From: Croceicoccus sp.
GTDB taxonomy: Bacteria > Pseudomonadota > Alphaproteobacteria > Sphingomonadales > Sphingomonadaceae
DNA length: 18,777 nucleotides
Direction: 5' to 3'
Assembly (NCBI GenBank): GCA_029936705.1
Contig: JAPYSD010000017.1
Location: 1 to 18,777, forward strand
Below are positions 1 to 7,206 of the stretch, one piece after another; position 1 is the stretch's first letter, and each line of letters starts with the position of its first letter. Made by a program: the position numbers and the translations under genes. The notes under the pieces are model-generated. The model had not been told where the DNA came from and did no database searches. It saw only the letters and a list, made by a program, of their open reading frames with translations.

Positions 1-3
1 CAT
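1..3 (-). other. Probable start codon of a gene running off the left edge
   Basis: An ATG reads leftward from base 3 to base 1. It is preceded on the same strand by GGAGAAGGG (bases 14 to 6), with the GGAG part 7 bases from the ATG, a good Shine-Dalgarno sequence. It lies 16 bases after the stop codon of the small membrane protein gene at 20-202, so the two genes would form one leftward operon. Nothing of the protein itself is visible, so no function can be given. Confidence 0.35.
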
Positions 4-19
4 CACCCTTCTCCGACCG

Positions 20-202
20 TCAGATCAAGGCCGCCAGTGCCAGCACAAGCGCCAGCACCACAAAGCCGACCAGCCCAGCGATGAAGATCGTGCGCTGCCG
101 CCGCGAGCGCAGGATGATCTCGCCCCCGCGTGCGTCCTGTACATCGATGGCGGGACGATCCCGCGGTTCGGTTGAGCGATCCTGTATGCCTGTTTGCTTC
201 AT
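20..202 (-). CDS. Small hypothetical protein with one C-terminal membrane helix (60 aa)
   Basis: This is a short protein starting MKQTGIQDRS. Its N-terminal half is polar and charged (residues 1-36, containing RSRRQR just before the membrane). The end is a single hydrophobic helix (about residues 37-60, rich in Ala, Leu and Val), so it looks like a tail-anchored or bitopic inner-membrane protein with the N-terminus in the cytoplasm by the positive-inside rule. I do not recognise the family. The frame is open upstream to base 367, but the ATG at 202 is preferred because GGAAG lies about 8 bases upstream; an alternative ATG at 229 has no clear ribosome binding site. It is divergent from the c-di-GMP gene at 438, and a further gene probably starts 16 bases after its stop. 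Confidence 0.6.
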   Translation of the reverse strand: MKQTGIQDRSTEPRDRPAIDVQDARGGEIILRSRRQRTIFIAGLVGFVVLALVLALAALI

Positions 203-437
203 GCGCCTGTCTTCCGTCTGTTTCCGCATCGAACTTGAGGCGCTGCGGCAGTTGCTGCGGGGGCAGCCAAGCGGCTGCCAGCGCCTTCCCAACCCGGTAA
301 ACGGGCAAACCGGAAATCCGATCCGAACGCCTTGCGCCGCGAACCGCGGGCCTGAGGCGAGCCGCAAGGGAATCTAAAGACTTGCGCTCTATCGTCGCGG
401 AAAGTGGGCGGCGCAGCGCCTTCGAATCGGAGACGTT
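203..437. promoter_or_regulatory. Divergent intergenic region
   Basis: This 235-base stretch separates the leftward small membrane protein from the rightward c-di-GMP gene, so it should hold both promoters. I see no convincing -35/-10 pair and no strong inverted repeat. The only clear element is the GGAGA ribosome binding site at 429-433, 4 bases before the ATG at 438. The open frames that cross it look like chance frames of GC-rich DNA. Confidence 0.4.
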
Positions 438-2495
438 ATGCGTATACTCGCCTGCCTCACGCAGGAGCACGACTGGCGGCTTGTCGTCCTTGCGGCGGCG
501 ATATGCCTGATCGGCGCGTTCGTCGCGGTCATGCTGTTCAAGCGAACGATGGCCGAGAGCGGCTATGCGCGCTTTCACTGGTGCTTCCTGGCGGCGGTTG
601 CGGGCGGTTCGGTGACATGGGCCACCCATTTCATCGCCATGCTGGGCTATCGCGCGCCCGTTCCGGTCACGTTCGACGGTCCGCTGACGGTCTTCTCGGC
701 GGTGATCGCGGTGTTCGGCATCGGCGCGGGCCTGATGCTGGCCGCCCTGCCGCAGCGCAGGCTGGCCACGCTGCTGGGCGGCGGCACGATCGGGCTGTCC
801 ATCGCCGCGATGCATTACGTCGGCATGTTCGCCTATCGCACAGAAGGCATCGTGCACTGGCAGCAATCCTATGTGATCGCGTCCGTCCTTGTCTCCGCGC
901 TGCTGTCCATCGCCATGGTGGACCGGCTGCATGCCGGGCGCGACGGCTATGCGGTTGGCGCATGGGGGCTGTTCGCCGCGGCCATCACGGGGCTGCACTT
1001 CACCGGCATGACGGCCTTTTCGGTGACGCCCATCGCCGGCCTGCCCGACCATGCGAACGACCAGGCGTTCGCCGCCATGGCGTCGGCCATCGCGATGGTG
1101 GCCGCGCTGATCGTCGGCGCGGGCATCTCGACCTTCCTGGTCGAACGCCGCGCCCGCACGTCGTCCCAGGCCGAGCTGGCGCATATCGCCATGCACGACA
1201 AGCTGACCGAGCTTGCCAATCGCCACAGCTTTACCGAGGCGCTGGAACAGGAATGCGCCCGGCTGGGCGATGGCCGCCACGGTTTCGGACTGCTGCTCGT
1301 CGACCTCGACCGGTTCAAGCCGGTGAACGACACGCTGGGCCACCCGATGGGCGACGTCATCCTGCAGAAGGTCGCGGCAAGGCTGCGCCGCGCTGCCCGG
1401 CATAGCGATCTGGTGGCGCGGATCGGCGGCGACGAATTCGCCATTATCGCGCGCGGCGGCGCCAGCCGGGTCGAAATCGCGTCCATCGCGGAACGCATCG
1501 TCGAGATCCTGTCCCGCCCCTTCGTCGTGCACGGCAATGTCGTGGAACTGGGCGGCAGCGTCGGCTTCAGCATGGCGCCCGGCGACGGGACCGATGCCGA
1601 GACGCTGAACCAGCACGCCGATGTCGCGCTCTATACCGCCAAGCGCAATGGCCGGGAACGCTTCTGCCAGTTCGAACCTGCGCTGATGGAAGAGCTGAAG
1701 CGGCGCCGCTTTCTTGAGGCGGACCTGCGCCGCGCCTGCATGCGCGAGGATTTCCAGGTCGCCTACCAGCCGGTGATCGACCCGCGCTCGGGCCGCATGA
1801 TCTCGGCAGAGGCGCTGCTGCGCTGGACCTGCCCCGAACGCGGCGCGATCTCTCCGGCGGAATTCGTGCCCGTTGCAGAGGACCTGGGGCTGGTCTCGCG
1901 CATCGGTGCGGGCGTGCTGATGCAGGCCTGCCGCGATGCCGCGACATGGCCGGACGACATCGGCGTCGCGGTCAATATCTCGCCGGTCCAGCTGCTCGAC
2001 CCGCGCCTGCCGCAGACGGTGATCCAGGCGCTGACCGAATCCGGCCTGCCCGCCAGCAGGCTTGAGCTGGAGATTACCGAGACCGCCCTGATCGGCAATG
2101 ACGAAGCCGCGCTGAAGACGCTGACCCGGCTGCGCGACATGGGCATCCGCATCTCGCTCGACGATTTCGGCACGGGCTATTCCTCGCTCAGCTATCTGCA
2201 CCGCTTTCCGATCAGCCGGATCAAGATCGACCGTTCCTTCGTCCAGCAATTGCCGCACGATCCCGGCAGTGCGTCGATCGTGCGCGCCATCGCGCAGCTG
2301 GGCGAAAGCCTGAACATGCAGATCACCGCCGAAGGGATCGAGACGGCAGAGCAGCTGTCCTTCATCACCGATCACGGCTGCGACCACGTCCAGGGCTTCC
2401 TGATCAGCCACGCCATCCCCGCCGCCGAGCTGTCGCAGTGGCTGGCGGACCGTGCAAAGGCCAGTGCCGCCGCCCCCGGCGCGGCTGCGGCGTGA
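438..2495 (+). CDS. MHYT-GGDEF-EAL c-di-GMP cyclase/phosphodiesterase
   Basis: This 685-aa inner-membrane protein should make and/or break the second messenger cyclic di-GMP. The N-terminal MHYT sensor (about residues 1-235, around seven hydrophobic helices) carries three repeats of the motif: THFIAM at 63-68, MHYVGM at 125-130 and LHFTGM at 186-191. MHYT domains are proposed to bind copper and sense O2, CO or NO. The GGDEF domain has an intact GGDEF at 330-334, and an RxxD inhibitory site (RHSD, 321-324) placed exactly 5 residues before it. The EAL domain has EAL at 458-460, N513, E545, DD at 575-576, K596, E632 and Q652, so the residues needed for phosphodiesterase activity all seem present. 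Both activities may therefore be real. The BLUF gene follows 13 bases downstream and probably shares the transcript. Which activity dominates cannot be told from sequence. Confidence 0.95.
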   Translation: MRILACLTQEHDWRLVVLAAAICLIGAFVAVMLFKRTMAESGYARFHWCFLAAVAGGSVTWATHFIAMLGYRAPVPVTFDGPLTVFSAVIAVFGIGAGLMLAALPQRRLATLLGGGTIGLSIAAMHYVGMFAYRTEGIVHWQQSYVIASVLVSALLSIAMVDRLHAGRDGYAVGAWGLFAAAITGLHFTGMTAFSVTPIAGLPDHANDQAFAAMASAIAMVAALIVGAGISTFLVERRARTSSQAELAHIAMHDKLTELANRHSFTEALEQECARLGDGRHGFGLLLVDLDRFKPVNDTLGHPMGDVILQKVAARLRRAARHSDLVARIGGDEFAIIARGGASRVEIASIAERIVEILSRPFVVHGNVVELGGSVGFSMAPGDGTDAETLNQHADVALYTAKRNGRERFCQFEPALMEELKRRRFLEADLRRACMREDFQVAYQPVIDPRSGRMISAEALLRWTCPERGAISPAEFVPVAEDLGLVSRIGAGVLMQACRDAATWPDDIGVAVNISPVQLLDPRLPQTVIQALTESGLPASRLELEITETALIGNDEAALKTLTRLRDMGIRISLDDFGTGYSSLSYLHRFPISRIKIDRSFVQQLPHDPGSASIVRAIAQLGESLNMQITAEGIETAEQLSFITDHGCDHVQGFLISHAIPAAELSQWLADRAKASAAAPGAAAA

Positions 2496-2508
2496 AGGGC
2501 CCATCGCG

Positions 2509-2910
2509 ATGACGCTTTGCAAGCTGCTCTATACCAGCAACCGTGCCGATGCTTCCGGCGATCACGAACAGATCGCCCGGATCGCGCGCGGCTCCGCCCG
2601 CCGCAATGCCGAGCAGGGGATCACCGGCAGCCTCGTCTATGTCGAGGACAGCTTCATCCAGGTGCTGGAAGGCCCGCAGGACGCGGTCGAGCGCGTGTTC
2701 GAGAACATCTGCTGCGACTTCCGCCACCGCGAGATCAAGCTGATCGACCTGGTCAGCGTGCAGGCGCGCCAGTTCGCCGAATGGCACATGGGGCTGCTCG
2801 CCTCGTCCCAGAACGACCCGCTCTACAAGGAGCTGGAGCAGGTCAAATATCTCGTCACCGTCAATGCGCGCACCGCGGCAGAGCATATCCGCAACCTGAT
2901 GGGCCGCTGA
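2509..2910 (+). CDS. Single-domain BLUF blue-light photoreceptor (133 aa)
   Basis: BLUF proteins bind FAD and sense blue light through a rearranged hydrogen-bond network. The domain fills residues 3-96, and a helical tail of about 37 residues follows with no output enzyme, so this is a short, stand-alone BLUF protein. The key residues are visible: Tyr8 in LLYTS, Asn33 in RRNAEQGITG, Gln51 in FIQVLEG, and Trp92 and Met94 in EWHMG. The frame is open upstream to 2452, but the ATG at 2509 starts the domain correctly and has GAAGGG 9 bases upstream. It lies 13 bases after the MHYT-GGDEF-EAL gene and is probably co-transcribed with it. Since BLUF is often fused to EAL in other proteins, a light input into the neighbouring c-di-GMP enzyme, by protein contact, is a sensible inference. 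Confidence 0.93.
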   Translation: MTLCKLLYTSNRADASGDHEQIARIARGSARRNAEQGITGSLVYVEDSFIQVLEGPQDAVERVFENICCDFRHREIKLIDLVSVQARQFAEWHMGLLASSQNDPLYKELEQVKYLVTVNARTAAEHIRNLMGR

Positions 2911-2966
2911 CCGGCAGGCACCATCTGCAGCGCCGCGGCGGGTAGTTTTCCCGGCGGGTTGGGTCG

Positions 2967-3014
2967 AGCGCGGGAACGCGCTAGAGGGTCGGCGTCGCAT
3001 ATCGCCGACGCCGA
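2967..3014. other. Two adjacent hairpins between the BLUF and BCCT genes
   Basis: The first is AGCGCG-GGAA-CGCGCT (2967-2982), a perfect 6-bp stem closed by a GNRA-type tetraloop. The second has a 9-bp stem TCGGCGTCG / CGACGCCGA (2989-2997 and 3006-3014) with an 8-base loop. Neither is followed by a T-run, so a classical intrinsic terminator is not supported. They could slow 3' decay of the BLUF mRNA, act as a Rho-assisted stop, or serve as operator or leader structure for the transporter gene that begins 33 bases later. Confidence 0.45.
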
Positions 3015-3046
3015 ACCCGCAACGCACGCAACGCCAAGGCCCGCCC

Positions 3047-5035
3047 ATGCAAGACCCCGTCCTCGAAGAAGCCGCTCCCGTCGAGGAGAGCGCCCGGATC
3101 GCCGTGAACCCGCCGGTGTTCTTCATCTCGGCGGCGCTGATCCTGGCCTTCGCGCTGCTGGGCGCGCTACTGCCCGATCAGGCGGAGCGGGTGTTCTCGC
3201 AGGCGCAGGCGTTCCTGGTGAAGGATTTCGGCTGGCTCTACATCACGGCGGTCGCGGGGTTCCTGATCTTCGTGATCTACCTGATGCTCAGCCGCCACGG
3301 CGACGTGAAGCTGGGCCCGGACGAGAGCGAGCCCGAATACAGCTATCTGTCATGGTTCGCGATGCTGTTCAGCGCGGGCATGGGCATCGGCCTCGTCTTT
3401 TTCGGCGTGGCCGAGCCGATCCAGCACTATGCCTCGCCCCCCATCGGCGACGGGCGGACGGTGGAATCGGCGCGCCAGGCGATGACGCTGACCTTCTTTC
3501 ACTGGGGCCTGCACGCGTGGGCCATCTATATCGTGGTCGGACTTTCGCTCGCCTATTTCTCGTTCCGGCGCGGCTTGCCGCTGACGATCCGCTCGGCGCT
3601 GTTCCCGCTGATCGGGCGGCGTATCAACGGGCCCATCGGCCACGCGGTCGACATCTTCGCGGTGCTGGGCACGATGTTCGGCGTGGCGACCTCGCTCGGC
3701 TTCGGGGTGCTGCAGGTAAACGCGGGCCTGTCCTATCTTTTCGGCCTGCCGGTCGGCACGGGGGTGCAGATCGTGCTGATCACGGCGGTCACCGCGCTGG
3801 CGACGCTGTCGGTGTTCCTGGGCCTGGACAAGGGGGTCAAGCGCCTGTCCGAGCTGAACATCATCCTGGCCATCTTGCTGCTGGGCTTTGTGCTGTTCGC
3901 CGGGTCCACCGTGTTCCTGCTGCAGGCCTTCGTGCAGAACGTGGGCACCTATCTCGGCTCGGTCGTACCGCGCACCTTCCGCATGTATGCGTATGAACCC
4001 AATCCCTGGCTGGCGGACTGGACGCTGTTCTACTGGGGCTGGTGGATCGCCTGGTCGCCGTTCGTCGGCATGTTCATCGCCCGCATCTCGCGCGGGCGGA
4101 CGATCCGCGAATTCATCGGCGGGGTGCTGCTGGTGCCGGTGCTGTTCACGTTCCTGTGGATGACGGTGTTCGGCAACACCGCCATCGACATGGACCTGAA
4201 CGGGGTGGAGCCGATCGCGCGGACGGTGGAGAACAACCTGCCCGTCGCGCTGTTCGAAACGCTGAACGCGCTGCCGATGGGGTCGATAACATCGCTGATC
4301 GCGACGTTCCTGATCATCACCTTCTTCATAACCTCGGCGGATTCGGGGGCGCTGGTAATCGACATGATCACGTCCGGCGCGGCGGAAAACCCGCCCGTGT
4401 GGCAGCGCATCTTCTGGGCGGTCTGCGCGGGCGCGATCGCGGCGGTGCTGCTGGTGGCCGGCGGGCTTGAGGCCTTGCAGACGGCCGCCATCGCCAGCGC
4501 GCTGCCGTTTGCGATCATCATGATCTTCATCTGCTACGGCCTCTACCGCGCGCTTCGGCAGGAAAGCCTGGGCACATCGACCGACCTGATGCTGGTCGAT
4601 ACGGCGCCCGCCGCTCCCGAACTCAGCTGGCAGCAGCGGCTGACGTCGATCATGGGGCATTTCGGCAAGCAGGACATCACCCGCTTCATGCACGACACCG
4701 CGCGTCCCGCGCTGGACATGGTGGCAGGGGAAATGCGCGAAGGCGGCTTCGAGCCCGAGATCGCGGAGGAGGAGGACTGCATCTCCCTCACCGTCCCGCA
4801 TGGCGAGCGCGGCGCGTTCAGCTACACGATCCGCAACCGCCCGTTCCTGATGCCCAGCTTCGTCTGGGCGGAAACGAAGAAGTCGCACAAGGCGGAGCAG
4901 CGCCATTTCCGGGCCATGGCGCATACCTCGCAGGGCGAGACGCCGCATGACGTGACCGGCTTTTCGCAGGACCAGCTGATCACCGACCTGCTCAACCGCT
5001 ATGCGCGCTTTCGCCATTCGCGGCGGATGACCTGA
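3047..5035 (+). CDS. betT: BCCT-family transporter, BetT-like (choline/betaine type)
   Basis: This 662-aa inner-membrane transporter belongs to the betaine/choline/carnitine family, which imports quaternary-ammonium compounds using an ion gradient. About 12 hydrophobic segments span residues 23-500. The family signature is plain: GMGIGLVFFG at 111-120 (the form seen in ion-coupled BCCT members rather than the CaiT antiporter) and the aromatic block DWTLFYWGWWIAW from 324, continuing to ISRGRT at 347-352. A cytoplasmic C-terminal tail of about 155 residues gives the length and layout of BetT proteins, in which this tail tunes activity to osmotic state. AAGG sits about 8 bases before the start. 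No betA, betB or betI gene is nearby, so this looks like an osmoprotectant importer without its oxidation pathway in the window. Choline is the most likely substrate, but glycine betaine or another quaternary amine is possible. Confidence 0.93.
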   Translation: MQDPVLEEAAPVEESARIAVNPPVFFISAALILAFALLGALLPDQAERVFSQAQAFLVKDFGWLYITAVAGFLIFVIYLMLSRHGDVKLGPDESEPEYSYLSWFAMLFSAGMGIGLVFFGVAEPIQHYASPPIGDGRTVESARQAMTLTFFHWGLHAWAIYIVVGLSLAYFSFRRGLPLTIRSALFPLIGRRINGPIGHAVDIFAVLGTMFGVATSLGFGVLQVNAGLSYLFGLPVGTGVQIVLITAVTALATLSVFLGLDKGVKRLSELNIILAILLLGFVLFAGSTVFLLQAFVQNVGTYLGSVVPRTFRMYAYEPNPWLADWTLFYWGWWIAWSPFVGMFIARISRGRTIREFIGGVLLVPVLFTFLWMTVFGNTAIDMDLNGVEPIARTVENNLPVALFETLNALPMGSITSLIATFLIITFFITSADSGALVIDMITSGAAENPPVWQRIFWAVCAGAIAAVLLVAGGLEALQTAAIASALPFAIIMIFICYGLYRALRQESLGTSTDLMLVDTAPAAPELSWQQRLTSIMGHFGKQDITRFMHDTARPALDMVAGEMREGGFEPEIAEEEDCISLTVPHGERGAFSYTIRNRPFLMPSFVWAETKKSHKAEQRHFRAMAHTSQGETPHDVTGFSQDQLITDLLNRYARFRHSRRMT

Positions 5036-5624
5036 CGGGCGCGCGGGCCATGTCGGCGGCCGCCACCGCCAGCGCGCCGAACGCCCATCCGCCGATCACG
5101 TCGCTGGGCCAGTGCACGCCCAGCACGACGCGGCTGACCCCTATGCTCAGCACCAGGATTAGGGCCAGCGATGGCCCCGCCCGCGAGCGGGTCAGCAGCA
5201 AGGCCAGCAGCAGATAGGTCGCGGCCGAATTGGCGGCATGGCCGCTGGGAAAGCTGAAGCTGGTTTCCGCCATGTAATGCGCGACGTCGGGCCGCGCCCG
5301 GCCGGCCACGTGTTTCTGCAGGCCCACCAGCACGCGCACCGCCGTCACCGTCAGCACAAGCACCCCCGCATCGCGCCACCTGCCCCGCCACAGCAGGAAC
5401 GCCGCGCCCGCGGCAGCGACCGGGATCAGCACCACCCAGTCGCCCAGCCATGTCAGATACCATGCCGCCGCCGACCAGCCGCCGGGCGCATCGGGATGCA
5501 GCACCGCCAGCACCGCGGTATCGAAACCGAACGCGGGACCGCCCACCAGCCCGGCCCCGAACCACAGCACGGCCGGAGCGAGAATGACGGCAATGGCGGA
5601 AGGTCGGGGCGCGGCTGGATCCAT
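4992..5624 (-). CDS. PAP2-family membrane phosphatase (210 aa)
   Basis: This integral membrane phosphatase has about six hydrophobic segments and the three PAP2 active-site motifs in order. KHVAGRARP at 104-112 gives K-x6-RP, FPSGH at 125-129 holds the SGH motif, and SRVVLGVHWPSD at 164-175 gives SR-x5-H-x3-D with the nucleophilic His171. Family members remove phosphate from lipids such as phosphatidic acid or undecaprenyl pyrophosphate, usually on the periplasmic face; the exact substrate here is unknown. The start is uncertain: I chose the ATG at 5624, which has GAGG close upstream, but an ATG at 5633 or a TTG at 5660 would add 3 or 12 residues. Its 3' end overlaps the end of the BCCT gene on the other strand by 44 bases, so the two transcripts are antisense there. 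It is divergent from the aldehyde dehydrogenase operon. Confidence 0.9.
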   Translation of the reverse strand: MDPAAPRPSAIAVILAPAVLWFGAGLVGGPAFGFDTAVLAVLHPDAPGGWSAAAWYLTWLGDWVVLIPVAAAGAAFLLWRGRWRDAGVLVLTVTAVRVLVGLQKHVAGRARPDVAHYMAETSFSFPSGHAANSAATYLLLALLLTRSRAGPSLALILVLSIGVSRVVLGVHWPSDVIGGWAFGALAVAAADMARAPVRSSAANGESAHSG

Positions 5625-5811
5625 GCGCCTCATCCGATCACCCGCCGCGTCCGCTGGCAAGCCCGTACAAACCGGTACCTGCCCGAAAGTTCATGGAACG
5701 AACACGCGCCGGGCGCGCTTTTTGAAGGAGACACACACGAAGACAATCCCCGACATGGCCGCTCCCCCCACCCCCCTCTGGCCATGTTCCGGGGGCCGAA
5801 AGGATTTCCCC
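5625..5811. promoter_or_regulatory. Divergent intergenic region, PAP2 / aldehyde dehydrogenase operon
   Basis: These 187 bases must carry the promoters of the leftward PAP2 gene and the rightward ALDH-flavoprotein-OYE operon. I see no convincing consensus promoter. An AAGGAG sequence at 5725-5730 is a textbook ribosome binding site with no ATG, GTG or TTG at usable distance. The functional one for the ALDH appears to be AAGGA ending at 5804, 7 bases before the ATG at 5812. Confidence 0.35.
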
Positions 5812-7203
5812 ATGGCCGACACCAAGATCACCACGATCAACCCCTTCACCGAGGAAGTGATCGAGACCTATCCGCTGATGAGCGACGAAGAGGCCGACAA
5901 GGTCGTGAGGGCCAGCCACGAGGCGTTCCTGGAATGGAAGATGAAAAGCCTCGATGAACGCGCGAAGATCATCGCCGCCATCGGCAAGAAACTGTCCGAG
6001 AAGAAGGACGAGTTCGCGCAGCTGATGAGGCGCGAGGTCGGCAAGCTGATCCGCGACAGCCGCGACGAGATCGACCTGTGCGCCGCGATCTGCGCCTATA
6101 CTGCCAAGGAAGGCCCCGTGGCGCTGGCGGACGACGAGCGCGAAGTCGACGGCGCGACCGCATTCGTCAGCCATTCGCCCATCGGTGTCGTCTATGGCAT
6201 CCAGCCGTGGAACTTCCCGGCCTATCAGGCGGTGCGCTATTCGATCGCGAGCCTGATGGCAGGCAATGGCGTGCTGCTGAAGCACGCGGAAAATTGCACC
6301 GGCAGCGGCGAATATCTGCGCGACCTGTACGAGGAAGCGGGACTACCCAAGGGCTTGTTCGGCGTGCTGCGCATCAGCCACGACCAGTCCGACGCGATCA
6401 TCGCGCATGACCTCGTGCGCGGCGTCACCATGACCGGCAGCGATACCGCGGGCCGCCATATCGCGGCCAAGGCGGGCGAAGTGGTGAAGAAGACCGTGCT
6501 GGAGCTGGGGTCCAACGACGCCTACCTGGTGCTGGACGACGCCGACCTCGACCTCGCGATCAAGACCTGCGTGCAGGGGCGCCTCTACAACAACGGGCAG
6601 ACCTGCGTGAACGCCAAGCGCTTCATCGTGACCGAGAAGAACTACGACGCTTTCGTCGAAGGCTATGCCAAGCGTTTCGGCGCGGTCCGCATGGGCGACC
6701 CGATGGACGGCGATACGCAGCTTGGCCCGATGGTCTCACGCGAGCAGCGCGACAAGCTGCACGAGCAGGTCGAGAAAAGCGTATCGAACGGCGCACGCCT
6801 GGTGGTCGGCGGCGAAATGCCGGACCGAGAGGGCTGGTTCTATCCCGCCACCGTGCTGGCCGATGTCGAACCCGGCCAGCCCGCGTACGAGGACGAGCTG
6901 TTCGGCCCCGCCGCCTCCATCATCAAGGCGAAGGACGACATGGACGCGATGCGCATCGCCAACAGCAGCCGGTATGGCCTGGGCGGCGGCATCTTCAGCA
7001 AGGACGTCGAACGCGCCAAGAAGCTGGCGGCCGAGCATTTCGATACCGGCATGATCTTCATCAACAGTTTCGACCTTGCCAGCCCCAGCCTGCCGTTCGG
7101 CGGGGTCAAGGATTCGGGCTATGGCCGCGAGCATGGGCCCGAGGGGTTGAAGGAATTCGTCAACGCCAAGGCCATCAAGGTCGCCAGCAAGGCCGCGGCC
7201 TGA
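5812..7203 (+). CDS. NAD(P)-dependent aldehyde dehydrogenase, succinate-semialdehyde type
   Basis: This 463-aa soluble enzyme of the ALDH superfamily oxidises an aldehyde to the acid with NAD(P)+. The catalytic parts are visible: WNFP at 133-136 with Asn134, the cofactor-binding lysine at 157 (LLKHA), the general base Glu231 in LELGSNDA, and the nucleophile Cys265 in NNGQTC. LELGSND in place of the usual ELGGN, and the short length, fit the shorter class of proteins often annotated as succinate-semialdehyde dehydrogenases. The substrate is not certain, and other small aldehydes are possible. The frame is open upstream to 5584, but the ATG at 5812 has AAGGA 7 bases before it and begins the normal ALDH N-terminus. 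It is the first gene of a tight operon with the flavoprotein at 7207 (3-base gap) and the OYE at 8638. A second, longer GabD-type enzyme lies at 10964-12406. Confidence 0.93.
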   Translation: MADTKITTINPFTEEVIETYPLMSDEEADKVVRASHEAFLEWKMKSLDERAKIIAAIGKKLSEKKDEFAQLMRREVGKLIRDSRDEIDLCAAICAYTAKEGPVALADDEREVDGATAFVSHSPIGVVYGIQPWNFPAYQAVRYSIASLMAGNGVLLKHAENCTGSGEYLRDLYEEAGLPKGLFGVLRISHDQSDAIIAHDLVRGVTMTGSDTAGRHIAAKAGEVVKKTVLELGSNDAYLVLDDADLDLAIKTCVQGRLYNNGQTCVNAKRFIVTEKNYDAFVEGYAKRFGAVRMGDPMDGDTQLGPMVSREQRDKLHEQVEKSVSNGARLVVGGEMPDREGWFYPATVLADVEPGQPAYEDELFGPAASIIKAKDDMDAMRIANSSRYGLGGGIFSKDVERAKKLAAEHFDTGMIFINSFDLASPSLPFGGVKDSGYGREHGPEGLKEFVNAKAIKVASKAAA

Positions 7204-7206
7204 TCC

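Noticed and set aside
3..2522. Very long leftward open frame opposite the MHYT-GGDEF-EAL gene
   Set aside because: It is antisense to a gene with clear domains, rich in Arg, Gly, His and Gln, has no recognisable motif, and is of the kind GC-rich codon use produces by chance.
3350..5017. 555-codon leftward open frame opposite the BCCT transporter
   Set aside because: The translation is a low-complexity run of charged residues and Gln/His repeats with no domain; the BCCT reading on the other strand is unmistakable.
3047..7203. Choline-to-betaine pathway (BCCT importer plus aldehyde dehydrogenase)
   Set aside because: No choline dehydrogenase or BetI is present, the two genes are in separate units with PAP2 between, and the ALDH looks like a succinate-semialdehyde type rather than BetB.
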